Below, one piece after another: positions 36,307 to 49,400 of a stretch of 64,000 nt of DNA. A program made the translations under genes and the position numbers. The DNA lies in assembly GCA_025765615.1 (NCBI GenBank), contig JAIVFJ010000077.1, positions 124,001 through 188,000 of the forward strand, in the 5' to 3' direction. This DNA is from Zopfochytrium polystomum (taxonomy: Eukaryota; Chytridiomycota; Chytridiomycetes; Chytridiales; Chytridiaceae). Numbering within the stretch: the stretch's first letter is position 1; each line of letters starts with the position of its first letter. A model generated the notes under the pieces. The model was not told the origin of the DNA. It saw nothing but the letters and a program-made list of their open reading frames with translations, and searched no databases.

Positions 36307-39300
36307 AAGAGCATAAGACCTCAGTGCGCACTGACATCCAAAAACTCACCACTCAGCTTACCCAACTTGAGCCAATCCCTTCAGCACTGGAACACGGCTT
36401 AGCAAAGGTGGACCACAACATTCAGAGACTTGCAGCTGCTGCAGCCAATGTGGATGCTTCACTCAAAAACCATGCTGGTGCCATCCACAACCTAAATCAG
36501 CGAGCCACCACACTGGAGCCACTCACTGCACAATTGGACAATCACACCAAAACCACCATCCTTGCCATTCAAGAAACTGGCTGCTCTGACACAGAGGCCA
36601 CCCACTCCATTCGTCACATCACTAGGAATTACAGAAGTTTCTTCATATCCTCCACCCCCTCCCGTCACGCTGGCGTTGGTTTCATCATTTCATCTTCCCT
36701 GGCACCACACATCACTGACGTCTCCCACTTTGGAACTCGTGCCATTACCCTCACCTTATCTTTTGCTCGACGCTCCATCCTCCTGCAAAATATTTACTGG
36801 CCTGCTGACCCCCAATCTGAGGAACTCCCTGACTTGCAAAAATGGTGCAACTCTCTTGCCTCATCTGACTCCACCTCACCCCACCAAGCCTACTGGTTTG
36901 GTGACTGGAATGCCATCACTGACCCCCCTTGACCACTCCACCAGAGCCCCCACACCTACTTCCCGCCACAGGCTCTTCCCCACCCTCTCCCTGAAAGGCT
37001 TTGTTGATAACTTTCGACACCTGCACCCAGACCTACCCTCTTACACACACACTGCTGGCTCCTACTCCTCTCGTTTGGACAGCATTTGGCTCTCACCACC
37101 TGCTCTTGACTACATCACTGAAGCTAAAATTTCTTCTCCACTTGAAGAGTCCCATCTCACTGACACTTCAGACCACCTCCCCTTCAACATAATTCTTGCT
37201 TCCTCCCCCTTCCACACTTTTCCCTTCTCCCCTCTGCGCCAGTAGGTCATCAAACCCATGGAAGCTTCAGAAGAGCAACTCGACAATTACACATTAGCCG
37301 TCTCAGTTGAGCTTGCCCCCTCTCAGCAGCCCTTGCAGCCTTGGACAGCATTCTTCTCCCCTCCGAGCTTGAGTTCCTCAATTTTCCATCCCTACCCTTT
37401 CAATACCCCTCCCCAGAACGTGCATCACTCCTCATCAGCCACCTTGACACACTCTCCACTTCATTTCACAAGTTGCTGCTTCAGCTTGGCAAAAAGCTCC
37501 TTCTTCACAAGGGAACCTCCTCAGCAGCGCCAAAGATAGATTGCCGCGCCAAATTATTTCTTGTTACATGTTGGAAAGTAGAGAAACTGTGGGCACTTGC
37601 CAAAGACCCTGCGCATGATCTGGCTAACATCTTCCCTTCCATTCCTTTGACCGCATCTGAGTGGGGCGCAGATCAGTCTTACTCGTTCTTGTCCCACATC
37701 CACTCTCAGTACAAAGCCCGCTTCTTTGACACAACTGACTATCATGATGTTTTACTCCCTGCCCTCAACTGCCATCACCAGGCCATCTACCGTGCCCAAT
37801 GCCAGGCAGCAGAAAAGCACAAAATGGAGGACATTGCCACAGCTCTCACACATAGACACGACCTTTTCTCTTCTGGCAAGATAAAAACTGTCCTCAACAA
37901 CATCCTCAACCACACACGCAGCAACTCTAGCATCGACCGCATTCGCTATGCTACTGCTGAAGGTCCCTCAATCACCCACAATCCTGACCTTGTCCCTGGT
38001 ATCTGCCAACAACAGGTTGAACACTGGTTTCGCCCTCGTACCCTCACTCCCTTCCCACCATCCTCTCCATTTCACACTGAGATGCAACCCCGTCCCCACA
38101 TCCCCCCAGATCTTTTCTCCAAGGTTATGCTGCCCCCTTCTGCCAATGACGTCAAAAACGCTCTCACATCTCTTGCCTCAAACAAAGCCCCAGGCCCTCC
38201 CAAATCTCCAGAGAGCTTCTCCTCGCAGCTGGTCCTGATGCTCTTGCACTCTTCTCCTCCCTCATCATTCGCTCTTTTCTCTTCCTTGACATCCCAGACT
38301 CTTGGGCATCTTCCTCCATCTTCCCCATACCCAAGAAAGCTGCATGGGGTGGTGACATCACTAACCTCCGTCCAATCAGCCTCTGCAAACTTGCTGCCAA
38401 AGTTGTTCAATCCATCTGTCTTTCTCGTATCTCTTCCATCCTCTCTTCTCACAATGTACTCCTTGGTTGCAACTTCTCTGCCCTACCTGGCTCTTCTCCT
38501 GACCTGCCTCTCCACCTTGTACGCTACGCCCTTGACCTTGCCCATTCCACTAAACAGCCCTTACACCATCTCCTCAACGACATTAAGAAAGCTTTTGACA
38601 GCGCCCCTGTTGCTGGCCTCATTGCCTCCTGGGAATGTATTCACCTCCCCTCTTCTTATGTTCGCATGCGTGTCAATTCCCAACGTCGTTTTTGTTCCTC
38701 TGTCATCACAGCTTTTGGCCCATCCCCTTCCTTCCCCATTGGCACTATGATTCAGCAAGGCTCCCTTGAGGGACCCCTTGATTGGCGTATCTTTTGGGAC
38801 CCTGTTCTTTGCGTTCTTGATCGTTGTACCACCAGTTTCATTTTCTCAGTTCCCACCCCTCGTAACTTCCCTGTCCAATTCTTCAACCCCCCGCCCTCTG
38901 CCTCTGTTACTGGCTTTGCCCTTGTCAACGACACCAACACCTTGGAGGATCTGCAGCTTCAGGCCAACCTCCTCTTTGAGTACCAGTCACATAACAACAT
39001 CATTTCTAACACCAAGAAAATCTTCATCTCCGCCATCAACACCCCACGATCAGCACCTACCACCATCAACTGGGGCACCACATTCCTTCCCATCCACCCC
39101 CCAAACACCACCTTTCGACACCTAGGCAACTACTTCACAGCAGACGGTACAAGCTCAGCAGCATGGCAGCAAATCCTTTCCACCACCACCAATTTCCTCA
39201 ACATTATCAAACACAAAAAGATGTGTGACAAAATTGCTTCTTACCTCATCTGTAACGTTCTCCTCCCACATGTCCGCTTTCTGTGGAAAACTGCCATTCT

Positions 39301-42028
39301 CCCCCGTACTTTCGTCAACAATCTCACCACACTCTGTTGCAAAACTTTCAAACGCCTGGTTGGCTATTGCACCTCTTTTCCCAATGCCCTCCTCCATCAC
39401 CCCATGACCCATAACTTCCCTGACTTTTACAATGAATACTGCTCTGACATGATTGTTGACCTCAACTCTTGCTTGAACTCCCCCTCTCTCATTGGCCACA
39501 TAAGCCGTGTCATGATGCACCGCCTCCAACTTGACCTGGCCTCTGGAACTCCAGTTTTTTCACATCCCTTTCCCTTGTCCCAGCCAAAAAAACACTTCAC
39601 CAAGTCTCTCATTCCCCTCCTTTTTAACCAACAAACATCCTTCCAATACTCTGGTCCACCCCTATTTTCTGTTCACACTCACTCCATCAACTCTTTAGTT
39701 CCTTGGCATATTTTTCTCAAAGTGCTTCCCACTCTCCGTTCACACTCAGTCTTCCTTTTTGAACAACTTTTTGACCTCCGCCTCACCAGTCCTTCCTACA
39801 AAGACAGCTCTCTCCCTGACAAACTCTGTGAAGTGTACCACATCATTAAGACCTTTATTTTCGCTGCTCCCACCTTTGGCTCTCCAGTCTTTTACCACAG
39901 CCCTCCTGATGGTCCTCTTTACAATCTCTTTTACCCATCTTGTTTGGATCCCCTTCACCATCCCCCCCTTGCTCGTGGCAGTTTTTTCCGTCTGATGACC
40001 CCACCACAAGTGGAATTCTTCTGCATTGTTAACTGGACTCACACACTCCCAAACCCCCAACTCCTTTCTCATCACTACTCCAGGCTCCCTGAACGCCTTC
40101 ACCCTTCCTACCACAATTTCCACTTGGTCCAATGCCTTGGCTGCCACATTGGCTCACCCATTCTCTTACCCCTGCAGCAAGCACATCTCTCCCCTACAAT
40201 CCAACTTCCCTTGCACAACCCACCTACACAGTCCCCATCAGCAGCTGCACAACTGCTACTGCAACTCGACCCTCCCAGCCCATCTTCTTTGTTAACTCAC
40301 CTTCCACAACCACCGTTTTCACACCCACACCTTTCCCACTCCTCACCTCCCATCACTCCACTTTCAATCCAGCTCCCTTCACGAATCTCTGCTTTCAACC
40401 AATGGACGTGCCCCTCCTCCCTGCTGACCTTGCTCATACCCACCCATCCTTGACCTTTGACACTGATGGCTCCCTTTGCGAGGAGGGCTTCATGGCTGGC
40501 TCTGTTGTTTGCCTTGAGCTTAACTTTGAATTTTCTTTTGCCCTCCCTCCACTCACTGCCTCTTCCACAACTGCTGAAATTGCTGCTCTCCTTGCTGCCC
40601 TCACCATCACCTCAAAGCTTTCCCTGCCCCTCACTTTTCGACTTGACAATCTTGGAGTGGTTCACACCTTTGAGAAACCCTTTCCCTCAAACTCCTTTAG
40701 TCCCATCCGCACAGCAAGCTCAACACACCCCCTCTCTCTGATTCCCTGCATCATCTTTTCCACACCACTTCCCACCCCACCCTTTGGTCATGCATTGCGG
40801 CCACTCTACAGTCTTGGATTGGCCCCCTCCACAAGTTTCCTGGGTTTGTGGACACAGCGGCGACACTGGCAACGAACAAGCAGACAAGCTGACATCATCT
40901 GTACCCTCGACTTCCGACCCAACCTTGTTACCAATCCTCTCACAACAGATCCTCCCAGCCACCGCCTTCATCTTAAATACCCCGGTCTTGGGCCAACTTC
41001 GACGACAACTGCGACTCCTCGCAGGTCTCTCTCACCATTTTGCACTTCTGAACACCTCAGCCTTTGCCCACATCACCCACAACCCTGTCCTAGTTCATTG
41101 GGAAGCCACATTTCTTGTTCTCCACTCTGGAATTAAACCTCTTCCCTCTTTGGCACCCTCCCTGGCTCTGCTCGTCGCAAGTATCACCTTCAAATCCTCA
41201 GCAACACTTTGCCCACCCAAAAAGTTCTACACCAACGACACCCTCAAGTCTACCCTGATGGGCTCTGTCATGCATGTCTGGCAATGCTCTGCAGCTGCTG
41301 ACGCCATTGCCATGATTCGCAACACCCTTGCTGAAACTCTTTCCTCCTCTGTTCCTCCTGCACCTCATGGTCGCTCTCCTCCCCAAGCCCATCCCATTTA
41401 CTGGCTCTCCCACAATGAATTTCTCTTTGCTCATCAATCTTGTCTCAATTTTTCCTCCCTCCTTCATGGCTTCATCCCTCAATCCTTTTATGACTCCTTA
41501 TTCTCACGTGATAACCCTGCTGCCTCTGTCCTTAAACCCTTGTCACCGCTTTCCATCAGCTCCTTCTTGACGCCCATCGACTTATTTGGATCCCCCGTTG
41601 CGACAACACTATCTCTTGGGAGAAGTCAAAGTCCATCAAGCCCTCTGACAAGCGCTCCAAGCCCCGCAGATCCCCTCCACCAAATTCATAGGCCTGTCAC
41701 CCTCGTTCCGCAGCCTCTCACCCACTGTCTTCTCAACATCAACTCTTCCCTCCCTCCCACTCCATCATCCCACAGAACTCGTAACAGCTCTTCACAACCC
41801 TCTCAACCTCGCTGCACCAGGTGCAGTCGCTGGCACTCCTCTGACACTTGCCCAGGCATCTGGCTTTTGCGCACCAAGGCTTCTTCCAGATGGATTGACC
41901 ACTACCTCAGCTGCATAAAACTTGTTGAAGGCATTATCTGGCTTCGCCACACAATACAACTCCCCTCACGCCAACAAGCAAGAGCCACTCGTCGCCCATC
42001 TCCTGCTGAGCCCCCCGACGTTCACTGA
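36291..42028 (+). pseudogene. LINE ORF2: endonuclease, reverse transcriptase, RNase H; multiply frameshifted
   Basis: The AP endonuclease is visible as AIQETGCSD, YWFGDWNAI (stop at 36930), then in another frame SRLDSIWLS and TSDHLPF. Reverse transcriptase: NKAPGP (~38180), NLRPISLCKLAAKVV, DIKKAFDSAP (motif A, ~38580) and, in the 38666-40453 frame, MIQQGSLEGPL (motif B) and GFALVNDTNTL where the usual DD of motif C reads ND. RNase H: LTFDTDGSL, STTAEIAALLAAL, then in the 40784 frame WVCGHSGDTGNEQADKL. The C terminus has CTRCSRWHSSDTC. At least four frame changes; motif C is also altered. Confidence 0.85.
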
Positions 42029-42336
42029 GCCACTGTTGCCCTTCTCAATCTTGACATGGGCTGTTGCCTAATCTGACATATCCCAACCCTCTGATCTTTC
42101 ACAGATGCTCCCCTCTCTTAAGCTGACCTCCTTCAGACTCACTTCTCTATTTTCTAAATTCTGTGTTTTCCCCTTCTCCTTTGATCATTGTGGCTTTATG
42201 TGCGGTGGAGATGCCTGACGACCCTGTAAGTCCGTAGCGCATGGGGTGGGTTTGCTGAGGTGATACCTGGACGTAGTCCATTATGGTTCACCGTTGATGG
42301 CTCTTTCTCTTCCTGCGAGCCCCTCTGGGGCTGGAA

Positions 42337-42339
<3 letters not shown>

Positions 42340-42387
<48 letters not shown>
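42340..42387 (+). repeat. Poly(A) tail of the LINE
   Basis: About 48 uninterrupted A follow the LINE 3' UTR (ending CTGGGGCTGGAAC). This marks the insertion's 3' end; the next bases GACGCCAGAGG are flank. Confidence 0.85.
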
Positions 42388-42389
<2 letters not shown>

Positions 42390-42869
42390 CGCCAGAGGCC
42401 CATTCCATGAGGAGCACCAGCCAGGAGACAGTGATTCCCCTGATGTGCCTGGGCAAGTCACAGGGGGTAGTGTTGAGGGCAAGCTGTGTATGGGGAGTGG
42501 TCACCTTGTATCATAGAGTACTGGGGGTATCCTAGACTGGCATCATGCGAAAGGCTTGCCTGTGAGACTACACTGAGGTCACAGTGATAAAGTATTGAGA
42601 TTTTATTTGCAGAAACAAGCATACCTGTCATAAAACTGCAAGGATCAGGACTCCCATTATTCCCAGTTCTTTAGTTTCAAGGCATTATCAAGGTGTATTT
42701 GCAGCTAACCCGTCTTTCTTATTGGGACTGCTTTTACTACTTTTGTCTTAACAGCTTCTGTTGTGCAGGGTTTTCCCAACATATTTTCCTTTTTATTGAC
42801 TTACAGAGACTTCCCAACTGCCGCCTTCGGCGCCCTCGACGACGTTCTCAACGCCTGAGGGAGTCTACT
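42388..42869. other. Intergenic; no gene seen
   Basis: No ORF, RNA gene or clear repeat recognised. Confidence 0.5.
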
Positions 42870-43275
42870 TGACAGCGTGCCACAGTCCTGCTGTTGTGAG
42901 GGTGAGATGTGAGCACGATTGCAATGTGATTCAGTTGAGTGGTTGCGCGACTTAGCCCAGCAGGGTTCTCGCGCAACTGCAGGTTTCCAGGTTTGAGTTC
43001 CCTGTTGGTGACCTTCTGACCCCTACATTGTAAACTCCCTTCTCTCTCCCACGTTGTCTTGCCCCCCTGCCCTGTCATCCATCGTCATTGGCCACGACGA
43101 TGGTCCTCGGCCGCTGTTTGGTAAGGGTCGCTGGCCGCAACCTGTCTGTCCCACCGTCTGACTACTAACTGTTGTTCCTGTCACTGGCGACGACGAGATT
43201 CCTCAGCACCTGTGTGGTGAGGGGCGCTGGCCATGACCTGTCCGTCCCACCGCACCACTACTGACCGCTCCTGTT
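42870..43275 (+). repeat. SINE-like repeat, copy 2
   Basis: Diverged match to 9556-9860. Shared blocks include CAGTCCTGCTGTTGTGAG, GGTTTGAGTTCCC (B-box-like, about 42990), CCTTCTGACCCCTACA and GTGAGGGGCGCTGGCC. The region between contains extra GTCACTGGCGACGACG-type repeats. Confidence 0.45.
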
Positions 43276-43829
43276 GTGTTGAGATTAGGTCAGAACCACC
43301 AGCATCAGAACCGCCTCCTCAACAACCCAGTATTTACATTCACCCTCACCTGAGAACTCAGCCAGGCGCACTGACAAGCCTACCTCACCAGCACAACCAG
43401 ATTGTCAAATTTGTACAGAAAAATGTTGAGTAAATGGTCCAACGAGTGGATAGCGACAGAGCAGACCAAGATCAAAGCCCTTTGCACCTAAGCAGCCATG
43501 AAGTTCAAGTGACACATCAACATCAACTTCCTGCAGAAAATATGGGCAACAAAGCCAAGCTTTAACCAGACCGTAGCATTGAGCCTTCCATGCACAGCTT
43601 GTGGCTAAGGGCTTCACTCAATGTCATGGCAGTGATTTTGGAACACTCACTCTCCTGTTGTCTGAATTAATAGAGAGTTTCGACCACCAAGGAAATTTGA
43701 TTTGCACTGTTAGAATTTCACACAGTGATCGCCATGACTTGCACAGTGGGAAAGTCGTTCCACCGTCACACAAATCACACAAATACGACAATGTAGAGAT
43801 GCGCTCGCAACGATCCCACCACCTCTTTC
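43276..43829. other. Intergenic before the Harbinger remnant
   Basis: Probably 5' part of the decayed transposon; short ORFs (43601-43948) without a recognisable domain. Confidence 0.4.
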
Positions 43830-44190
43830 ATCTTCTTGGCCCTGACCAGAGGGACATCACCGAAAACCATACACAGGTGCTTCAACATTCACCAAGAGCC
43901 CCTGCATTCACCATTTTGGAAAGAATCCTTTCGCTTCAGCAAGGATGAGATGCTCAAGCTTGTTGGCTTCCTTGAAGTGCCTGATCCAGTCATCACTCAG
44001 AACCAACACGTTGCATCAGTCTTTGAAGCACTGAGTATGACTCTCTGGTGGTTGGCATATCCAAATTGACTGGCAGATCTGGAACAAGTGTTCAGCCGGC
44101 TGAAGTCAGCCATTTCACAGTTCACCAACAAAGTTATAAGCCACGTCTATGAACAGTTCAAACATCTTCTCTTTCTGGATAACCTTTGAC
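43830..44190 (+). pseudogene. PIF/Harbinger-type nuclease fragment
   Basis: Reads FWKESFRFSKDEMLKLVGFL, then VFEALSMTLWWLAYPN, an in-frame TGA (44067-44069), then LADLEQVFSRLKSAISQFTN and HVYEQFKHLLFLDNL. This is the N-terminal part of HARBI1-like DDE nucleases, where a recognition-helix segment precedes the catalytic core. The DDE core is not seen. In the host-free state it would cut and paste a TIR transposon with a Myb-like partner. Confidence 0.65.
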
Positions 44191-45033
44191 TAACAAACAA
44201 AAAGCTCGACTCCTTAGATGCAACGTGCTGGTGCTCTGCTCCAGTTCTATGGGCTCTGGCTGCTTGATCCAGTACAAGGCGTTCTTGCCCAAGATTAAGC
44301 TTTTTTGGAGGAAATCCAACTCGAGCTCCCACAAGGATCTCTCCTCTTTCTCCTTTGTGCTGCATGTCAACAAACTCTTCCATTAGCGAGAGGTGCGTTC
44401 ACTTGCCGAATCGTTGAGTAGAAGAGCTTGTTTCTGTGAATTTCCCTCCTCAGTGTCAGAGTCCGCATCTGAATCGGTGGCCAGGACTGATTTGCGTTTT
44501 CATTTTACCATTTGCTGAAAGACACTGCCACAATCTCTGCACCTTTCTCTTCTCGTTTCTCATCAGCTGCCTTTCTGCTTTTGCTCACCTCTTCTTTCTC
44601 CTCATTGGTTTCGTAACTGGGATTGCGTTGAAGAGTATTTAGCAGTGGACTCCCACATGAGATTTTGCACTACTCACCAACTCAGATAAATCCTGCAACA
44701 GCGTCTCATGTTTGTCATATTCCTCATCAGTTCGTGATGCTCGCATGGATGTGATCGTGTCCTTTTCAAATGCCTCCATGAGCTTGTTGAAACAACACTG
44801 ACAAGCCATTCTGACCTTCCCGCTTATCAAGGCTTGCAGACAGAGACTGTGCAACAGCAGCCCACGCTGGCAAAGTTTTTCTGTGCTTTGCATTGTACAG
44901 TGAATGGTTGATGATCTCTTTGAGCAGAGCAACATCTACTGAGGGACAGAACTGAAATGCAACTGGTTTCGTTCCTGCAGCCTGAAAAGGAAGAGTATGA
45001 GATTGCGTGGTGGACCTGTAAGTCAATGGGCAC
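44158..45033 (-). pseudogene. Myb/SANT-like Harbinger accessory protein, decayed
   Basis: Minus-strand frames give VDVALLKEIINHSLYNAKHR, then a Trp-containing WAAVAQSLSASL helix, then RMACQCCFNKLMEAFEKD, DEEYDKHETLLQDLSELV and, after a gap, a charged helix (KEKEERSLWELELDFLQKSL). This order (Myb/SANT-like domain, Cys-containing helix, coiled-coil tail) matches the DNA-binding partner proteins of PIF/Harbinger elements. It is split by frame changes and converges on the nuclease fragment, the gene arrangement usual for the superfamily. Confidence 0.55.
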
Positions 45034-45096
45034 TGGCGGAGGAGGATACTGTAGGTGGTGGTGAAATGGGGAAGAGGGTTGGGGGAAGGGTTACGG

Positions 45097-45511
45097 TGTC
45101 AGCGGAAAATTCGCTGAGTGTTGTGGGGCGTCATCCCAATTTCTTCGCTTGCAGCAGAGGTGCCAAAGGCACTGAAGCCGCTCTTCCCTCAATTTCTGGA
45201 TTATTTGGCTGTTTTGGCAGCAACGAAGTCGCTGCCAAAGCAGGTTGAAATGCGCGTGTAAAAGAAAGAAAAGGAAAAAACAATAACAAAACTGAAAACA
45301 CGAAAAGGAAAAAAACTCAAAGACATCGACCAAACCCACGTACACCAATTCAACCTGCCTTGGCAGCAACTTTGTTGCTGCCAAAGCAACCAAATGGTCC
45401 AGAAATTGAGGGAAGAGCAGCCTTGGTGCCTTCAGCACCTCTGCCGCAAGCGAAAAAAAAATTAACTATTGCGACGACGCCCTATGCCCCTCAGCGAATT
45501 TTCCGCTGACA
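45097..45511. mobile_element. Foldback MITE (415 bp)
   Basis: The ends TGTCAGCGGAAAATTCGCTGAG (first 20 at 45097-45116) and their reverse complement CTCAGCGAATTTTCCGCTGACA (ending 45511) are perfect. The match continues inwards with gaps for about 160 bp on each side (CTTCCCTCAATTTCTGGA, GGCAGCAAC..TTGCTGCC). No coding capacity. No clear target duplication was seen. Confidence 0.8.
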
Positions 45512-46425
45512 ACAGGAAGAAAGAAAGAAGAAAAGAAGGAAGAAAGAAAGTGAAGAGAAGAGGGAAAAGACATAACAAAAGGAGAAAATGGAAGAAAGAA
45601 CAATTTGGAAGTATGAATCACTTTTTCAGCCACACCCCTCTCCACCCAGTGTCTCTCCTGCCTCCAATCTTGGGGTGAACATAATTTGAGGCTTTGAGGC
45701 CACATCTGTGCAGGAACATTGGATTGAAAGGTGGGAAAGTGAAAGAAAAAGGAATGAGTAATAATAAAAATGAATAAGATGAATAAGTGGCTACTGAAGA
45801 GGGCTGTCAATGGTAACAAGCGAGCTAGCTGGTGTTGGTATCAAGAACTGATTGGCCACCTGAAGTTGAACAGATATCAGCAAAGTGCAGAAGACTCCTG
45901 TATCCTCTTCTGTCAAGTGGCATTTAAAGAACATGAGCTATGGTTTGATCGGGAGTCGCTGCTAGCAGAAACACCACTATTATTCTTGTTATCTGTACTT
46001 CTGTTGTTTTTCCAACGATGGTCTGGTTCACCTAGAAGTTGCAGCCTCGCACTCACACCCGGTAGCCTCTCTTGTAGTTTTATGCCGGAGCACTTGGGTA
46101 ACCTAATTCTCAGTTCCTGCTTTAAACAGCACATTGAACCAAAACCACTCCAAATACTCTCACATCGTTTTTTGGAATTAACACTTAATAATATTAACCA
46201 GCAGAGGGATATTTGTGCCGTTGAAAGAGACCATGCTGTTGTCCCTGCCTGAGTAGACTGCCTCCTATCCAAGCAGTTCCTCTGCGAGAGCGAGAGGGGC
46301 TTTGGTGGTTAAGGCAAAGACGAGAGTTGCGGTGGATGGAACCACCCCTACTCAACGGGTAACAGCCGCCGAGGCTGTTGCTGCCGTCCGGTTACCACCA
46401 ATCCCGTCCGGGATGTACTTGGCCA
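45512..46425. other. Intergenic, purine-rich then unremarkable
   Basis: GAAA/GGAA simple sequence at 45512-45600; an ORF at 45770-46252 has no recognisable domain. Confidence 0.5.
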
Positions 46426-49400
46426 TCAGCGGTGCGACGACTCGCTGGCGGAGGCAGGAACAAAAAGGTTGAGGAAGGAGGCGGAATTGGGCCGGTACGA
46501 CGGAAGGGTGTCGTCAAGGGTGTGCGTGTAGGCCAGCGTCGGGTATAGAGTGATTGCAGCACTGGTGTTAGCAGGGGTGGGTAAAACATTGAAGGAACGA
46601 AAGGGGGCGGAGTGCACCTCAATAAACGTATCGTCCTCGGCAGAGAACGAGTTCCACTCGACGATGCGCGGGACGTCCGGGACGGCTGGCAGCAGTGTCT
46701 TTGCGGGCGACGGCGCGGCGACGTGGCGGCGCGTTGAAATTGTGTTTGCCTTTGCCGCCGCGATAGCAGGAGCAGAAGCAGTTGCATTGGGGCTGCTGTC
46801 GTGTGCAGTATTGCGCGTCGGAAGCGGCCGCGGGGAGGATGCCAACGAAGACGAGGACGCCGACGAGGACGAGAACGGGGCCGCCGCCGCAGTGTTCGCG
46901 TTGGTGCGCGGTGCGGGCGTGCGCCGCCGGGCGACGGGCTGCGGCTCCTGACGGCGGACCGCGGCCCGGTCGGTGTATCGCGCCGATGTACCAAGGCCGC
47001 CGCCGGGCAAAGGGAGCGGGAGCGGGAGCGGTGCACCACCGCGGCCGCCTCCGCCAAAGTCATCTCCCGCGCCGCGTGCCGTCTGCGCCCTCCCCGCCGG
47101 CGACGCGTCGGCGCCTACTCCGCCTCCTTCTCCTCGCAGCACATCGCGCACCTTCGACTCGAGCAGCCAAAGCGCTGTCCCCTCGCATTCCCCCTCACCG
47201 CTGCCAGCGTGTTCCCGCCCACCTTGTGCCGGTGGCTCGTTCTCCTTGCCGTCTCGCCGCCCTCGTCGCCCGCCGTCCCCGTCCCTCAGTATCGCCTCGA
47301 CGGTCACAAGCAGCGCATCCATCATTCCTGCATCGTCGTCTTCATCCTCGTCATCCTCCACGTCCACCTTACCCACGGCACACGCCATCCCCTCCCCACC
47401 CGCGCCCCGCCGCGGTACCCGCACCGCCTCCTCCCTCGCAGCAGCAGCAGCAGCAGCGGCGGCGGCGGCGCGCATCGCATCCCTCGGGCTCCTTCGCACC
47501 GCCGGCCCCACGTCCCGCAGCCCCCTTTCCCCAAGCACAGACCGCCACCCCGCGCCACTCCCGCCGCCGCCGCCGCCAATCTCATCATCATCGCCACCAT
47601 CCTCCTCATCATCGTCGTCGACCCCCCCGCCGCCGCCGCTGCCCCATCCGCGGCAGCTAACCGAGTCCTCGACCTGCACCACCGAGCTCCATCCCTCCTC
47701 CTCGTCGTCGTCGTCTTCCGCCGTCACCAGCTGTCCGTCGACTCCGCCGCCGCCGAGCAGCCCGATCGCGGGTACCATCATCATCGCGCCGTGGCCGTGG
47801 CGGTTTCGTGACGGTGGTGGCGGCGTCTGCGCGTGGTGCTGCTGCTGCGTCGGCAACCGCGGGTGTGCCGCGCGCGGGGCAGGGAGTGTCGGCGGCGCCA
47901 GCGCGGCTCGTGTTTGGATCGGCTGGGGCAGGGACAGTGGACGCTGCGGCCGTTGATCGAGGAGATCGCCGTCGCAGGCGATAGTGACGTTCAGGGCCAG
48001 CAGCGGATGCGTCGACGGCGGCATCGCCGCGTCGGCCCTCCTCCTCATCATCGTCGTCGTCGCCGTCGGGGGCTGCCGCATCCGTTGGGTGAGCGGGTGG
48101 CACTGAATCAATGGGGTTTCTTTTTTGGTTGGTTTTTCATTTCCTCATTTTCAGACTCCGCTGCTGCTTGACACAGCATGTCCGTCCGCCCCGTTCGGAC
48201 GGCGATGTGTCCGCGTCGGCAGCAAACAACACTCTGACACGACGACCGTCGCGGCCCTCTCGACAGCGACATGGCTCGGCACCAGCTCCGGCAGCCGCCG
48301 CTCCTCGTTGCCCCCAGCAGATGCGGCATCGCGGTCCACCAGCCAGCGCACTGCCGCGAGCCACGGCCCGCTCAACAGGTTCTCCTCTCCCTCCTCATCC
48401 TCTCCCGTCGCCGCCGTTGGAGAGACAGATACAGCAGCAGCATCTGCAGTAGTTGCAGCACCCCAAACATCAAAGACCCGAACGCGGCAAGGTCCCAGTG
48501 CACGCTCTGCACGGGCACCCCACTTTGCCTGGTCAAACATGCACGGCGCGATCGCCTGGCGCGCGGCGCCCAGCCGCAGCCAAGTCTGCAGTGTGCCGAG
48601 CCCGCCGTGGTGCAGCACGCCGGCAAAGCGCGGGCGGGCGATGTTGGCGTCGGCAAGCTCGGCGTGCAGCGCGGCGTGCGGCACGCTTTCCAGGACGCAG
48701 AGGAGGGTGGAGGTATGGGTAGCGGCAGCGGCCTCGCTGCAGAGCCGGTGAAAGACTGTGCCCGCAGCGGCCACGACGACCGCGCGGGCGCCGCAACGCC
48801 TCAGCGCCTCGACAAAGGCCGCCACCCGCCTTTGTGCACGATGCCGGCTCCGTCAAGTGCGGCGACATGCGGTCCATCGACCCGAAAGTGACGAGAACAA
48901 TACCGACCGGGACTTCGTCACCCGCGAGCAGAGCGGTCACAGCGCCGCGCCACGCCAGGGCGTCCCCGCCGCCCCCGGCACTTCCGTCCTCGTCGTCGTC
49001 GTCCTCCTGGCGGCACCACTGCCCGGTCACGATCACGCCCTCTGGCAGCCTGCCGCCTGCGTCTATGGTGCCGCCATTATTGTCTACATCGCCATCGACA
49101 ATGCCGTCGCTGTCGTGGTCCCGGACAGCCCAAGCCAGCACAGCCGGGTCCACGGCGTACAGCAGCGGGACGCGGCCGCCGTTCATCCACTCGCCATTGC
49201 CGCCCTCGCTGCCGCCGTTTGGAAAGAAGGGAGGCATTGCCGGAAGCCCCAGTACTGCCTCGCGGAACGCCTCGCCATGGTCAGACAGGAGCAGGCGCCA
49301 CATCCAGTGGCGAACGTCTGCACGCAGGCTCTGCGAGGTGGCCGAGCACGCGGTGGTGGTATCCGCGGCGACGGTGCTGCGACCCGGGGAACGACGCAGC

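Larger units (their letters stand above)
34840..42387 (+). mobile_element. Non-LTR retrotransposon (LINE) with poly(A) tail, degenerate
   Basis: Order: 5' degenerate tandem repeats, ORF1 with a CCHC zinc knuckle, ORF2 with AP endonuclease, reverse transcriptase, RNase H and a C-terminal Cys/His motif, 3' UTR and a terminal A run of about 48 (42340-42387). This layout is that of I/Tad-type LINEs with RNase H. The exact 5' end and a target duplication were not found. Several frameshifts make it inactive as it stands. Confidence 0.88.

Noticed and set aside
45770..46252. 160-aa plus-strand ORF
   Set aside because: No start context, no domain, repeat-rich surroundings and stop-rich neighbours; chance ORF.
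46782..47956. Plus-strand ORFs of 292-336 aa opposite the glycosyltransferase tail
   Set aside because: Arg/Pro/Ser-rich translations typical of the complement of GC-rich coding DNA; no ordinary protein segments.
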